This document shows positions 13,233 through 20,625 of a stretch of DNA of 22,605 nt, in pieces. The notes beneath the pieces were generated by a model. That model searched no databases. It had not been told where the DNA came from and saw only the letters and a list, made by a program, of their open reading frames with translations. The stretch's first letter is position 1, and each line of letters begins with the position of its first letter. The stretch is from VGCC01 sp044375955 (lineage in GTDB: Bacteria; Actinomycetota; Actinomycetes; S36-B12), in contig JBILLS010000033.1 of assembly GCA_044375955.1 (NCBI GenBank), positions 1-22,605 on the forward strand, read 5' to 3'. Made by a program: the position numbers and the translations under genes.

Positions 13233-14609
13233 TCAGGTCAGGCCGACGAGTGCCACGAGCACACCCACGCCGGCGCACGCGGCCAGAACCCGCAGGGTGC
13301 CCACCCGGAATCGGAAGACCAGCAGTGCGGCCAGGGCGGAGATGGCGACGGATTCCCAGGCGATGCTGGCGGGATCCGGGACCGGGAGGAAGAGCGGCCC
13401 AAAGCGCTCGGTACCGACGCCCGGGAAGACCGTGTTGAGCGTGAACCACACCGCGAGGCTCAAGACGACACCCGCCACGGCTGCTCCGACAGCGGTCAGC
13501 GCATTGCGCAGCGCGATGTTCTCCCGCAAGCGCTCGACATAGGGGGCGCCGAGGAAGATGAACATGAAACAGGGCACGAAGGTCACCCAGATCGCCAGGA
13601 CCGCACCGATCAATCCAGCAACGATCGGAGGGAGGTCTCCAGGGTTGTTGAAGGCCGCCAGGAATCCGACGAACTGCAGTACGAGGATGAGGGGCCCGGG
13701 GGTTGACTCGGCGAGACCCAATCCGGTGAGCATGTCCTTCGACGTGATCCATTCGTACCGGAACACCGCCTCCTGCGCGATATAGGCGAGGACCGCGTAT
13801 GCCCCACCGAAGGTGAAGATCGCACTCTGTGAGAACAGGATCGCCTGCTGGGCGAACACGTTTGCTGTGCCGAGCGCCAGGATGAGGATGCCCACGGGCA
13901 CCAACCAGAGAGCGGCGCAGATCCATCCGGCGCGCAGAGCCCGGTGTCGCTCCGTAGGACCGATCGTCGTGTCATCGGCAAGGAGGACCTCGGGTTCCTC
14001 GGGTGATGCGTGCCCACCCGTTCCCACGGGGAACTGATCCGGTGCTTGTCTGCCGCCCAGCCATCCGACGAGTGCGGCGACGATGATGATCAGCGGGAAG
14101 AGGACATGAAAGAACGTGATCGCCAGGAACGAGGTCGTCGCGATCGCAATGAGCGTCGCGCTCCGCAATGTGCGCCGACTGATGCGCACGAATGCCTCGG
14201 CAACCAGGACGACCACCGCGGCCTGCAGGCCGACGAGGAGTCCGGCGACCCAATCGACTGACCCGTAGAGCGCGTACATCACTGACAGTGCGAGCATGAC
14301 GAGGAACCCGGGAAGGATGAATAGAGTCCCGGCGATCAGTCCGCCACGGCGGCCATGCAGAAGCCACCCCACGTACGTGGCCAGTTGCTGGGCCTCCGGA
14401 CCGGGAAGCACCATGCAGTAGTTGAGTGCGTGCAGAAACCTGCGCTCGCTGAGCCAGCGCCGCCGCTCCACGAGTTCGCGGTGCATGAGTGCGATCTGTC
14501 CCGCGGGCCCCCCGAAGCTGTTGAGCCCCACATATCCCCACACGCGGGTGGCTTCGGCCAGGGTGATTCCGCGTCCGCGGTCGTCGTGGACGTTCTCCGC
14601 ACCCACCAT
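13233..14609 (-). CDS. chrA: Chromate/oxyanion transporter, two-domain CHR family
   Basis: A 458-residue long-chain CHR protein with two homologous halves. The N-half has GLNSFGGPAGQIALMHRELV, then FLHALNYCMVLPGPEAQQLATYVG. The C-half has IFTFGGAYAVLAYIAQEAV, then LGLAESTPGPLILVLQFVGF. About 10-13 hydrophobic helices follow. Family members export chromate in exchange or with protons; many environmental ones probably handle other oxyanions such as sulfate. ATG at 14609 is chosen (AAAGG eight bases upstream) because homology starts just after it, although the frame is open another 186 bases upstream. The Rrf2 gene follows 54 bases downstream. Confidence 0.92.
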   Translation of the reverse strand: MVGAENVHDDRGRGITLAEATRVWGYVGLNSFGGPAGQIALMHRELVERRRWLSERRFLHALNYCMVLPGPEAQQLATYVGWLLHGRRGGLIAGTLFILPGFLVMLALSVMYALYGSVDWVAGLLVGLQAAVVVLVAEAFVRISRRTLRSATLIAIATTSFLAITFFHVLFPLIIIVAALVGWLGGRQAPDQFPVGTGGHASPEEPEVLLADDTTIGPTERHRALRAGWICAALWLVPVGILILALGTANVFAQQAILFSQSAIFTFGGAYAVLAYIAQEAVFRYEWITSKDMLTGLGLAESTPGPLILVLQFVGFLAAFNNPGDLPPIVAGLIGAVLAIWVTFVPCFMFIFLGAPYVERLRENIALRNALTAVGAAVAGVVLSLAVWFTLNTVFPGVGTERFGPLFLPVPDPASIAWESVAISALAALLVFRFRVGTLRVLAACAGVGVLVALVGLT

Positions 14610-14681
14610 GTGTCCCGGCCTTTCGGCGAACCAACTGGAGGGGGAATCTATCCAGGAGACATCCCACAGCGGTGCTGCCCG

Positions 14682-14706
14682 TTGCGAACATGCGATGAAT
14701 TCGCAA
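14682..14706. promoter_or_regulatory. Inverted repeat between chrA and the amino-acid importer
   Basis: TTGCGAA (14682-14688) and TTCGCAA (14700-14706) are exact reverse complements 11 bases apart, in the 201-base divergent gap. A symmetric site here could bind a dimeric regulator acting on either operon; the nearby Rrf2 protein is one candidate. Confidence 0.4.
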
Positions 14707-14770
14707 GAGCGAGTGTTGGGTTGGTACCCGACCCGTGATGCGGTCGCGGGCCTCTCTGACAGGATTGGTA

Positions 14771-14789
14771 GCGGCTGAGATCCAGCCGC
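14771..14789 (+). promoter_or_regulatory. Hairpin in leader of the amino-acid importer
   Basis: GCGGCTG-AGATC-CAGCCGC is a 7-bp stem with a 5-base loop, ending ten bases before the AAGGAG ribosome-binding site (14799 onward) of the lipoprotein gene. It may be an mRNA-stabilising leader stem; role unproven. Confidence 0.4.
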
Positions 14790-14810
14790 ACTCACGACAA
14801 GGAGATTGAG

Positions 14811-15719
14811 ATGCTTCGCTCACGACGCGCGACCGCGTTGGCTGCAGTACTCACCGCTGCGATGTTCGTCGCCGCCTGCAGCTCGGGTTCGAGTACCGAA
14901 ACCGCAGCTGAGACCACTGCGGCCGAGACTGCAGCCGAGACCACCACCGCAGAAGAGGCCGCGGTCGATCCGTGTGCGAAGGAGAACCTCGCCACCCTGA
15001 CCCCGGGCACGCTGACCATCGGGACGGATTCACCGGCCTACCCGCCGTACTTCGTGGATGACGATCCCACGAACGGCAAGGGCTTCGAGTCCGCGGTCGC
15101 CTACGCCGTGGCCGAAGGTTTCGGCTTCACCCCGGAGGAGGTCGTGTGGGAGGTCGTCCCGTTCAACTCCTCGTACGCACCGGGCGAGAAGAACTTCGAC
15201 TTCGACATCAATCAGATCTCGATCACCCCTGAGCGGGCCGAGGCGGTCGACTTCTCCGACGGGTACTACACCGTCAACCAGGCCGTCGTGGCACTGAACG
15301 ACTCGGCGGTTGCGTCTGCGACGACCCTCGCGGAACTGCAGAAGGCGAAGCTCGGCGCTCAGGTGGGCACCACGAGCCTGGCATTCATCACCGACGTCGT
15401 TGCTCCTGAGGCCGAGCCGTTCGTCTACAACGACACCAATGATGCGAAGAGCGCGCTGCAGAACGGCCAGATCGACGCGATCGTGGTCGACCTACCCACC
15501 GCGTACTACATCACCGCGGTCGAGATCGAGAACTCCAAGATCCTCGGCCAGTTCCCGGCTCAGGAGGGTGGCGAGCAGTTCGGCCTCCTCTTCGAGAAGG
15601 GCAACCCACTGGTGGGCTGCGTGAACACCGTCCTCGCTGACCTGTCGGCCAGTGGGGAGTTGCAGGCCATCCAGGACGAGTGGCTTGCCGGTGCGGCTGC
15701 TCCCTACATCAAGGAATAG
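14811..15719 (+). CDS. Amino-acid ABC importer, substrate-binding lipoprotein
   Basis: A 302-residue family-3 solute-binding protein. It has a lipoprotein signal (lipobox VAAC, Cys 23) and then a low-complexity linker of Glu/Thr/Ala (about 29-51) that spaces the domain from the membrane. The binding domain begins LTPGTLTIGTDSPAYPPY, with GKGFESAVAYAVAEGFGF and DFDINQISITPERAEAVDFSDGYY typical of polar amino-acid binders. Conserved D in VDLPTAYY is also visible. ATG at 14811 has AAGGAGATTGAG just before it. The ligand cannot be fixed by eye. The permease starts 12 bases after its stop. Confidence 0.93.
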   Translation: MLRSRRATALAAVLTAAMFVAACSSGSSTETAAETTAAETAAETTTAEEAAVDPCAKENLATLTPGTLTIGTDSPAYPPYFVDDDPTNGKGFESAVAYAVAEGFGFTPEEVVWEVVPFNSSYAPGEKNFDFDINQISITPERAEAVDFSDGYYTVNQAVVALNDSAVASATTLAELQKAKLGAQVGTTSLAFITDVVAPEAEPFVYNDTNDAKSALQNGQIDAIVVDLPTAYYITAVEIENSKILGQFPAQEGGEQFGLLFEKGNPLVGCVNTVLADLSASGELQAIQDEWLAGAAAPYIKE

Positions 15720-15731
15720 CCTCATCGCTCG

Positions 15732-16592
15732 ATGAGCGTTGCACCCGCGCCTGGCGCAGACGTGGTCTATCGGGACCCGCTGCGTCAGGCGCGGCTGCGT
15801 AAGAAGGCATGGACGAATGCTCTGATCGGGATCGCGAGCCTGATTGGGTTCGCGGTGCTCCTCGTTCTTCTCATCGGTCGGAGTTCGGGATGGGCCGCCG
15901 TTCGAGACACCTTCTTCTCCGGTGAGCAGTTCGCTGCCTCTTTCCCGGACGTCATTTCCGCGTTCTGGTTGAACGTCCGGATCTTCCTTATCGCTGAGCC
16001 GCTGATCCTCATCGTCGGTCTTCTCGTAGCCCTGGGTCGCGGCCTGCGGGCGCCGATCTTCCTGCCACTGAGGGTCATTGCCACGGTCTACGTCGACGTC
16101 TTCCGCGGGGTGCCGACGATCCTGGTGATCTTCCTCCTCGGGTTCGGTATGCCCGCTCTCCGGCTTCCTGGAGTGCCATCCGATCCGATTTTCTGGGGCA
16201 CCGTCGCCCTCGTGCTGTCCTATGGCGCCTATGTCGCCGAAGTCTTCCGGGCGGGAATCAACTCTGTTCACCCGTCCCAGCGCATGGCCGCGCGTTCCTT
16301 GGGTCTGAACTCGGCACAAACCGACCGGTACGTGGTGCTTCCCCAGGCCACCCGCAACGTGCTCCCGCCGCTCCTCAACGACTTCATCTCCCTGCAGAAG
16401 GACACCGCTCTCGTGGCGGTGCTGGGACCGATCGAGGCGTTGCGACAGGCCCAGATCGATGCCTCCTTCAACTTCAACTACACCCCTTACGTCGTGGCCG
16501 CCTGCATCTTCATCGCGCTGACTATTCCGATGACCAGGTTCGCGGATTGGGTGCAGCGCCGCACGGAACGCAAGCGCAGGTCGATGGCCTGA
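15732..16592 (+). CDS. Amino-acid ABC importer, permease (HisM family)
   Basis: A 286-residue inner-membrane permease with five or six helices. The cytoplasmic EAA loop reads YVAEVFRAGINSVHPSQRMAARSLGL and docks to the ATPase; VYVDVFRGVPTILVIFLLGFG precedes it as in HisM/GlnP proteins. The N-terminal 25 residues are basic (RQARLRKK) and cytoplasmic. There is a single permease gene, so it probably works as a homodimer. Its TGA overlaps the ATG of the ATPase (TGATG). Confidence 0.93.
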   Translation: MSVAPAPGADVVYRDPLRQARLRKKAWTNALIGIASLIGFAVLLVLLIGRSSGWAAVRDTFFSGEQFAASFPDVISAFWLNVRIFLIAEPLILIVGLLVALGRGLRAPIFLPLRVIATVYVDVFRGVPTILVIFLLGFGMPALRLPGVPSDPIFWGTVALVLSYGAYVAEVFRAGINSVHPSQRMAARSLGLNSAQTDRYVVLPQATRNVLPPLLNDFISLQKDTALVAVLGPIEALRQAQIDASFNFNYTPYVVAACIFIALTIPMTRFADWVQRRTERKRRSMA

Positions 16593-17335
16593 TGAATAGG
16601 ACTCCACTTCTCACTGTGTCCGGTGTCTGGAAGGGCTTCGACACCCTGCCGGTTCTTCGCGGAATCGATCTGGTGGCCGAGGCCCACACTGTCACCGCGC
16701 TCATCGGTGCCTCCGGTTCCGGCAAGTCGACATTGCTGCGTTGCATCAATGGCTTGGAGACTGTGGACGCGGGCACCATCACGCTCGACGGCGATATCGA
16801 GGTCAGTGCTCTCGAAGTCGACTTGGATGCAGTACGGAGGCGCATCGGGATCGTCTTCCAGTCCTACAACCTCTTCCCCCATATGAGCGTCCTGGACAAC
16901 GTGACACTCGCACCCATCAAAGTCCTGCGCCGATCGCCCGAGAAGGCTCGGGAGTCGGGGCGGGAGTTGCTCGCCCGATTCGGGCTCGAGGGCAAAGCGG
17001 ATGATTACCCGGACCGCCTCTCCGGCGGGCAGGCTCAGCGCGTTGCAATCGTGCGCGCGTTGGCGATGGAGCCGGAGCTGCTCCTATTCGACGAGATCAC
17101 CAGTGCTCTCGACCCGTTGCTCGTGGGGGAGGTGCTCGATGCCGTGCGTCAGCTCAAGGTGAGTGGGTTCACGATCATCATGGCTACGCACGAGATCGCA
17201 TTCGCCCGGCACGTGGCCGACCGCGTCTGTTTTCTGCACAACGGTGTGGTGCACGAGCAGGGCACGCCGACGGAAGTCCTCGACAACCCCCGTGACGAGT
17301 TGACCCGGGCGTTCCTGGCGCGCGTTCTGGGCTGA
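16592..17335 (+). CDS. Amino-acid ABC importer, ATP-binding protein
   Basis: A 247-residue ABC ATPase of the polar amino-acid group. Walker A GASGSGKST, Q-loop FQSYNLFPHMSVLDNV, signature LSGGQAQR, Walker B LLLFDEITSALDP and H-loop ATHE are all present. The Walker-B segment has Ile in place of the usual Pro (DEITSALDP), which some family members share. ATG at 16592 overlaps the permease stop; the frame is open earlier but those codons lie inside the permease. A hairpin follows five bases after the stop. Confidence 0.93.
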   Translation: MNRTPLLTVSGVWKGFDTLPVLRGIDLVAEAHTVTALIGASGSGKSTLLRCINGLETVDAGTITLDGDIEVSALEVDLDAVRRRIGIVFQSYNLFPHMSVLDNVTLAPIKVLRRSPEKARESGRELLARFGLEGKADDYPDRLSGGQAQRVAIVRALAMEPELLLFDEITSALDPLLVGEVLDAVRQLKVSGFTIIMATHEIAFARHVADRVCFLHNGVVHEQGTPTEVLDNPRDELTRAFLARVLG

Positions 17336-17340
17336 TCAGT

Positions 17341-17381
17341 GCACCTCCCGGCGCTTCCATGCGCCGGGTGCGCTGAGGTGC
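17341..17381 (+). terminator. Hairpin after the amino-acid importer operon
   Basis: CCCGGCGC (17347-17354) and GCGCCGGG (17361-17368) form an 8-bp stem with a 6-base loop, flanked by outer arms GCACCT (17341-17346) and AGGTGC (17376-17381). It starts five bases after the TGA. No T tract follows, so this is a probable GC-type terminator. Confidence 0.6.
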
Positions 17382-17440
17382 TCGGTCACAGTCGGAGGAA
17401 AGCGACTGCTGCGATGTCGTTGGGATCTCGAAAGCGAAGC

Positions 17441-17459
17441 TACATTCATGAATGTACAT
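17441..17459. promoter_or_regulatory. Perfect 16-bp palindrome upstream of acetolactate decarboxylase
   Basis: TACATTCATGAATGTA (17441-17456) is a perfect palindrome, and it overlaps a second one, ATGTACAT (17452-17459). It is AT-rich in a GC-rich setting and lies about 80 bases before the GTG of the decarboxylase gene. This has the look of an operator for a dimeric repressor or activator; no regulator gene is adjacent. Confidence 0.55.
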
Positions 17460-17535
17460 CGATGACGTGAATATGGGCGCCCCATGGGACTTGATGTGAG
17501 TGACGCTCCCGTTGCGAACTCAACGGAGGACCCCT

Positions 17536-18348
17536 GTGCCTGTCGTTCCCTTGGTGAGCCCTACCCTTGCCATCTCCGCAACGAAGGGTTGCAAAGCTAT
17601 GCGTATCCGTCTGGTGACTTTGGCCTTGGCGGTTGCAAGCCTTGTTGCGTCGCCCATCCCCGCGGCTTCGGCCGTGGAAAGAACGCCGGGGGAACTGGTG
17701 CAGGTCGGAACCTTCACCTCACTGACGCAACCCGACTTCCGTGGTCTGGCCACCATCGGTTCGGTCCTCACCGATGAGACTCTCGGGCTCGGCACCTTCG
17801 ACAACCTCGATGGGGAGTTCGTCATGGTGGGTGGCGTGGCCTACCAGATCAAGACGGACGGGGTGCCACGACCGATCCGGCGCGACCAGATGACACCCTT
17901 CCTTCAAGCCATTCGGTTCCAACCCGAGGTCGGTGGTCCGATTCCTCCGGGGACGAGGTGTGACCAACTCACCCCGATCATCAATGCTCTGGCTGGGTCA
18001 TCGAACGGGGTGGTGGGCGTCCGGGTTCGCGGTACCTTCACGGACCTAGTGACGCGCAGCGTGAGCCCGGTCCCACCTCCCTTCAAGCCCATCAGCGAAG
18101 TCGTCGCCAATCAGACCGTGTTCCCCCTCGGCACTGTCAAGGCGGTGCTGGTCGGATTCCAGCAGGGCCCAGACGCGCTCGGTGTCGGGCAACCAGGACT
18201 GCACCTGCACGGTGTGACCGCCTCACGGAATGCCGGCGGACACGTCCTCTCGTGTGTTGCCGGTCCTGATGTGCACATCGCGATCGATCGGGTTTCGAAC
18301 ATTCGTCTCATCACTCCGTCAACGGGTGGAGCCGCCTCGAGTAGGTGA
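17536..18348 (+). CDS. budA: Exported alpha-acetolactate decarboxylase
   Basis: About 270 residues. The enzyme decarboxylates alpha-acetolactate to acetoin. Family features are LGTFDNLDGEFVMVGGVAYQIKTDG with RPIRRDQMTPF after it, and the zinc site HLHGVTASRNAGGH giving H223, H225 and H236 (HxH-x10-H). The chosen GTG at 17536 has a strong GGAGGA five bases upstream; ATG at 17599 is an alternative that begins directly at the basic start of the signal (MRIRLVTLALAVASLVAS) and would give 249 residues. Either way there is an export signal ending near PAASA-VE. Export is known for some Brevibacillus-type enzymes but most are cytoplasmic. No acetolactate synthase or acetoin reductase gene is adjacent. 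Confidence 0.88.
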   Translation: MPVVPLVSPTLAISATKGCKAMRIRLVTLALAVASLVASPIPAASAVERTPGELVQVGTFTSLTQPDFRGLATIGSVLTDETLGLGTFDNLDGEFVMVGGVAYQIKTDGVPRPIRRDQMTPFLQAIRFQPEVGGPIPPGTRCDQLTPIINALAGSSNGVVGVRVRGTFTDLVTRSVSPVPPPFKPISEVVANQTVFPLGTVKAVLVGFQQGPDALGVGQPGLHLHGVTASRNAGGHVLSCVAGPDVHIAIDRVSNIRLITPSTGGAASSR

Positions 18349-18355
18349 ACTCCGA

Positions 18356-18422
18356 GCTCGCTCATGGTCAGGTGCGAGCCACGGCAGCGATCCGCTACGA
18401 GACTGTTTCTACTTACGTCTCG
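18356..18422. terminator. Two inverted repeats between convergent genes
   Basis: GCTCGC/GCGAGC (18356-18361, 18374-18379) and CGAGAC/GTCTCG (18398-18403, 18417-18422) have 6-bp arms with 12-13-base loops. They fill the gap between the decarboxylase and the convergent membrane-protein gene and may terminate one in each direction. Short stems make this a weak call. Confidence 0.3.
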
Positions 18423-18806
18423 CTAGCAGCCATCGAGACTGCATACCCCTGCGGCCCAGAGAACCAGATAAATCTGCGCGATCACGACGCCAGCAAGGAC
18501 AACCCCCGCGATCACTTGAGCAGCCAAGGCTCGGGAGGCACCGGCAACCAGCGTGTCACCGGATCTGATGAGCCTGCGTGCTCTCTTGCCCAGGAAGAAA
18601 GCCGCGACGGGCAGCGCAAGGCTAAGGGCGCCGATCAGAATCACCGCAACGACACTGGCGACCTTGATGAACACCGGGTTACTCGGTTCGTAGGTGATCA
18701 TGCCGGCGAGCATGAATGCGACCACTTCCACGAAGAGCAGGGGTGGGCTGACAACCACGGAGATCAAGGCCAATACCAATGCGTTATTCGACGAGGCCAT
18801 AGTCAT
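18423..18806 (-). CDS. Small membrane protein, unknown function
   Basis: 127 residues with three clear hydrophobic segments (about 9-36, 48-72 and 93-119) separated by a basic loop GKRARRLIRSGD. The C-terminus ends in Cys-rich AAGVCSLDGC. No family recognised. Start taken at ATG 18806; ATG at 18800 is two codons later and has GGGTG at a better distance. The frame is open up to 18845 but those residues are polar and unlikely. It lies tail to tail with the decarboxylase. Confidence 0.7.
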   Translation of the reverse strand: MTMASSNNALVLALISVVVSPPLLFVEVVAFMLAGMITYEPSNPVFIKVASVVAVILIGALSLALPVAAFFLGKRARRLIRSGDTLVAGASRALAAQVIAGVVLAGVVIAQIYLVLWAAGVCSLDGC

Positions 18807-18938
18807 CACCCGTTCTCGAGTTGATCGTGCCTGCCTGATCCACACCGAGGAGCTGTGGGTACATCGTCGGATTCCACATTCGTGTAGTGAGGTGCACAGG
18901 GGAGTTGCGGGTCACCCCACCCAGGGCCGTGCAGCTCC

Positions 18939-19793
18939 CTACCGCGATGTGCGAATCGCATCGGCTAGTTCCTGTTCCGTGAAGCCACCCTCGACCACTC
19001 CGTCCTTGGCGAACCGGAAGAGCACGACCGAGAAAATCCCACGCATAGTGGAGAGCAGGAGCGCGCCGATCATGAAGAGAAGGATTCCGAGCACGATCAA
19101 GAAGATGCCGCCCGCAAGCAGAGTGGTGCTACCCGCGGTTGCGGCGACGAATCCGAGGATGACCAGCAGGATGCCCGGGAGGATGGTGACCAGTCCGACC
19201 ACACCGCCGATGCGAACACCACCGAAGATCTGCACACCCCACTTCTCTTTGAACAGTGCGAAGGACTTCTTGATGGCACTGATGGGGCCTTGGCCATCAA
19301 GCATGATGAAGGGCACCACAAAGAAGGTGATGAGCGACCACATGGCGAGGACACCCGCCGCCGCGATATTGCGGAGAGCGTCAACAGCGCCATTCTGATT
19401 ATTGCCCCGGATGAAGCCCACGATGACGTTGACCACCGTGGCGATGAGCGCCCATCCGATCAATGGGATCAGGCGTGCAAGGGAACGTGCGATCCCGTGT
19501 CCGATCGATGAGTCTCCGCCGGAGAGCTCGCTATCTGCTGCAGCCACGAGGCCGCCGCTGGCGATCGACAGCACGATCTGGTTGGCGAAGATGCCCAGCA
19601 CGGCAAGGACGATCCCCGCTGCCGTCTGATCGTTGAGCCATAGCAGCCCTGCAGGGATCCAGAAGACGGCCAGGGGGATGAGGCTCGCGAGGAACCCGAT
19701 GACGGGAAAGGCTAGGAGGTAGCGGTTCTCTCGGATTACCGCCCACGACTTCTTGGTGAGAAGACGACTCTGACCCCACGACCGACGCGCCAT
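18939..19793 (-). CDS. DUF6159-like polytopic membrane protein
   Basis: 284 residues with about six hydrophobic helices. The start MARRSWGQSRLLTKKSWAVI followed by a membrane segment, and the middle PISAIKKSFALFKEKWG segment, match my memory of actinobacterial/archaeal DUF6159 membrane proteins; the assignment is by eye. Function unknown. ATG at 19793 is preferred to a TTG at 19814; no ribosome-binding site precedes either, so translation may be leaderless. It ends in a hydrophilic tail (FTEQELADAIRTSR). The 132 bases between its stop and the next minus-strand gene start hold nothing I can name. Confidence 0.75.
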   Translation of the reverse strand: MARRSWGQSRLLTKKSWAVIRENRYLLAFPVIGFLASLIPLAVFWIPAGLLWLNDQTAAGIVLAVLGIFANQIVLSIASGGLVAAADSELSGGDSSIGHGIARSLARLIPLIGWALIATVVNVIVGFIRGNNQNGAVDALRNIAAAGVLAMWSLITFFVVPFIMLDGQGPISAIKKSFALFKEKWGVQIFGGVRIGGVVGLVTILPGILLVILGFVAATAGSTTLLAGGIFLIVLGILLFMIGALLLSTMRGIFSVVLFRFAKDGVVEGGFTEQELADAIRTSR

Positions 19794-19926
19794 GACCGAG
19801 AGCGTAGGGCTCAAGCGCCCATCAGAGGGACTGAATCACTGAAGCGTGAGGGTCTTGATTGCCTGCAACGACAGATGTCTGAGCGTTCACTTGTCCGTGG
19901 AGGTGATGGTCAATAGGGTGCCTCAC

Positions 19927-20127
19927 ATGTCTGACAACAAGAGCCGTACCGGGTCTTCCATAGCTTTCGCCGCGATCTTTTTCATTTTGGTGGTGTTCTT
20001 CCAACTCGTGTTCGAGTGGTTCTTCGGTGACCCCATCGATGCCAGATACCTCTTCCAGGCGGTGCTCACGTCAGCAATCATGACCGTCCTGTTCATGCTG
20101 TTTGATCGGTGGCGCAGGCGGCGGTAA
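19927..20127 (+). CDS. Small two-helix membrane protein, unknown function
   Basis: 66 residues from ATG 19927 (MSDNKSRTGSSIAF) with two hydrophobic segments (about 11-28 and 40-57) and a strongly basic end, DRWRRRR. Start choice is uncertain: ATG at 19906 has a GGAGG two bases upstream and would add seven residues. No family recognised. It is divergent from the DUF6159-like gene. Confidence 0.6.
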   Translation: MSDNKSRTGSSIAFAAIFFILVVFFQLVFEWFFGDPIDARYLFQAVLTSAIMTVLFMLFDRWRRRR

Positions 20128-20130
20128 GGG

Positions 20131-20155
20131 GTGCCGAGCTGCCCGTCGGCGGCAC
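20131..20155 (+). terminator. Weak hairpin after the small membrane protein
   Basis: GTGCCG (20131-20136) and CGGCAC (20150-20155) can pair around a 13-base loop, three bases after the TAA at 20125-20127. An alternative inner pairing GCCGA/TCGGC also exists. There is no T tract. Confidence 0.3.
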
Positions 20156-20274
20156 TCGGATTCCCTGCCTGATCAACTCGGAGCCGCGCGCGATCCAGAT
20201 TGGGAGTGGCGGCGTGTTCACGTAGCGCTCACCTAGTCGCTACCACCGAATCGATGAAGAAACCCCTAGCGAAG

Positions 20275-20347
<73 letters not shown>

Positions 20348-20360
20348 GAGGAGTAGAAAG

Positions 20361-20625
20361 TTACCAAAGGAGTGAGCCCACGGCGCGGGCGACCCGGATC
20401 GAGTCCCAGGGGGGAAGCAGCCAGCCATCCCCGGCCTGGATCCGGTCGCTCATCTCCTCGAACATGATCAGCTAGGCATCGACCGCTGGGAACTCCTTGA
20501 TGTTTCCGTTCACCCACAGGGTGGTTGGTGCGCGCTAGGTGGCGAATGCCTGATCGCCGGTGACGCGGACCTCTCCGGCCGGCCCCTCGTGTCGCCGCCT
20601 TGGGTGTGAGCCAGTTGCCGCGCAT
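20361..20625 (-). pseudogene. Decayed C-terminal fragment of a Gfo/Idh/MocA oxidoreductase
   Basis: Read on the minus strand the region starts with MRGNWLTPKAATRG, then shifts frame to GEVRVTGDQAFAT, a TAG stop, RAPTTLWVNGNIKEFPAVDA, a second TAG, and LIMFEEMSDRIQAGDGWLL then PPWDSIRVARAVGSLLW ending at TAA 20361-20363. The order (NWLTP strand, VTG turn, NG turn, helix, then DSIRVAR near the C-terminus) is that of the C-terminal domain of Gfo/Idh/MocA sugar dehydrogenases, including the nucleotide-sugar 3-dehydrogenase type. The NAD-binding N-terminal domain is absent. One frameshift and two in-frame stops show it is not functional. Its ATG overlaps the stop of the upstream membrane protein, perhaps marking a deletion joint. 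Confidence 0.65.

Noticed and set aside
17599..17601. ATG as the preferred start of the decarboxylase
   Set aside because: It gives a neater signal peptide, but AAGGG lies about 11 bases away whereas the GTG at 17536 has GGAGGA at five bases. Kept as the alternative.
17484..17777. 97-residue plus-strand frame in the decarboxylase leader
   Set aside because: It overlaps the decarboxylase gene in another frame, has no ribosome-binding site and shows no recognisable domain.
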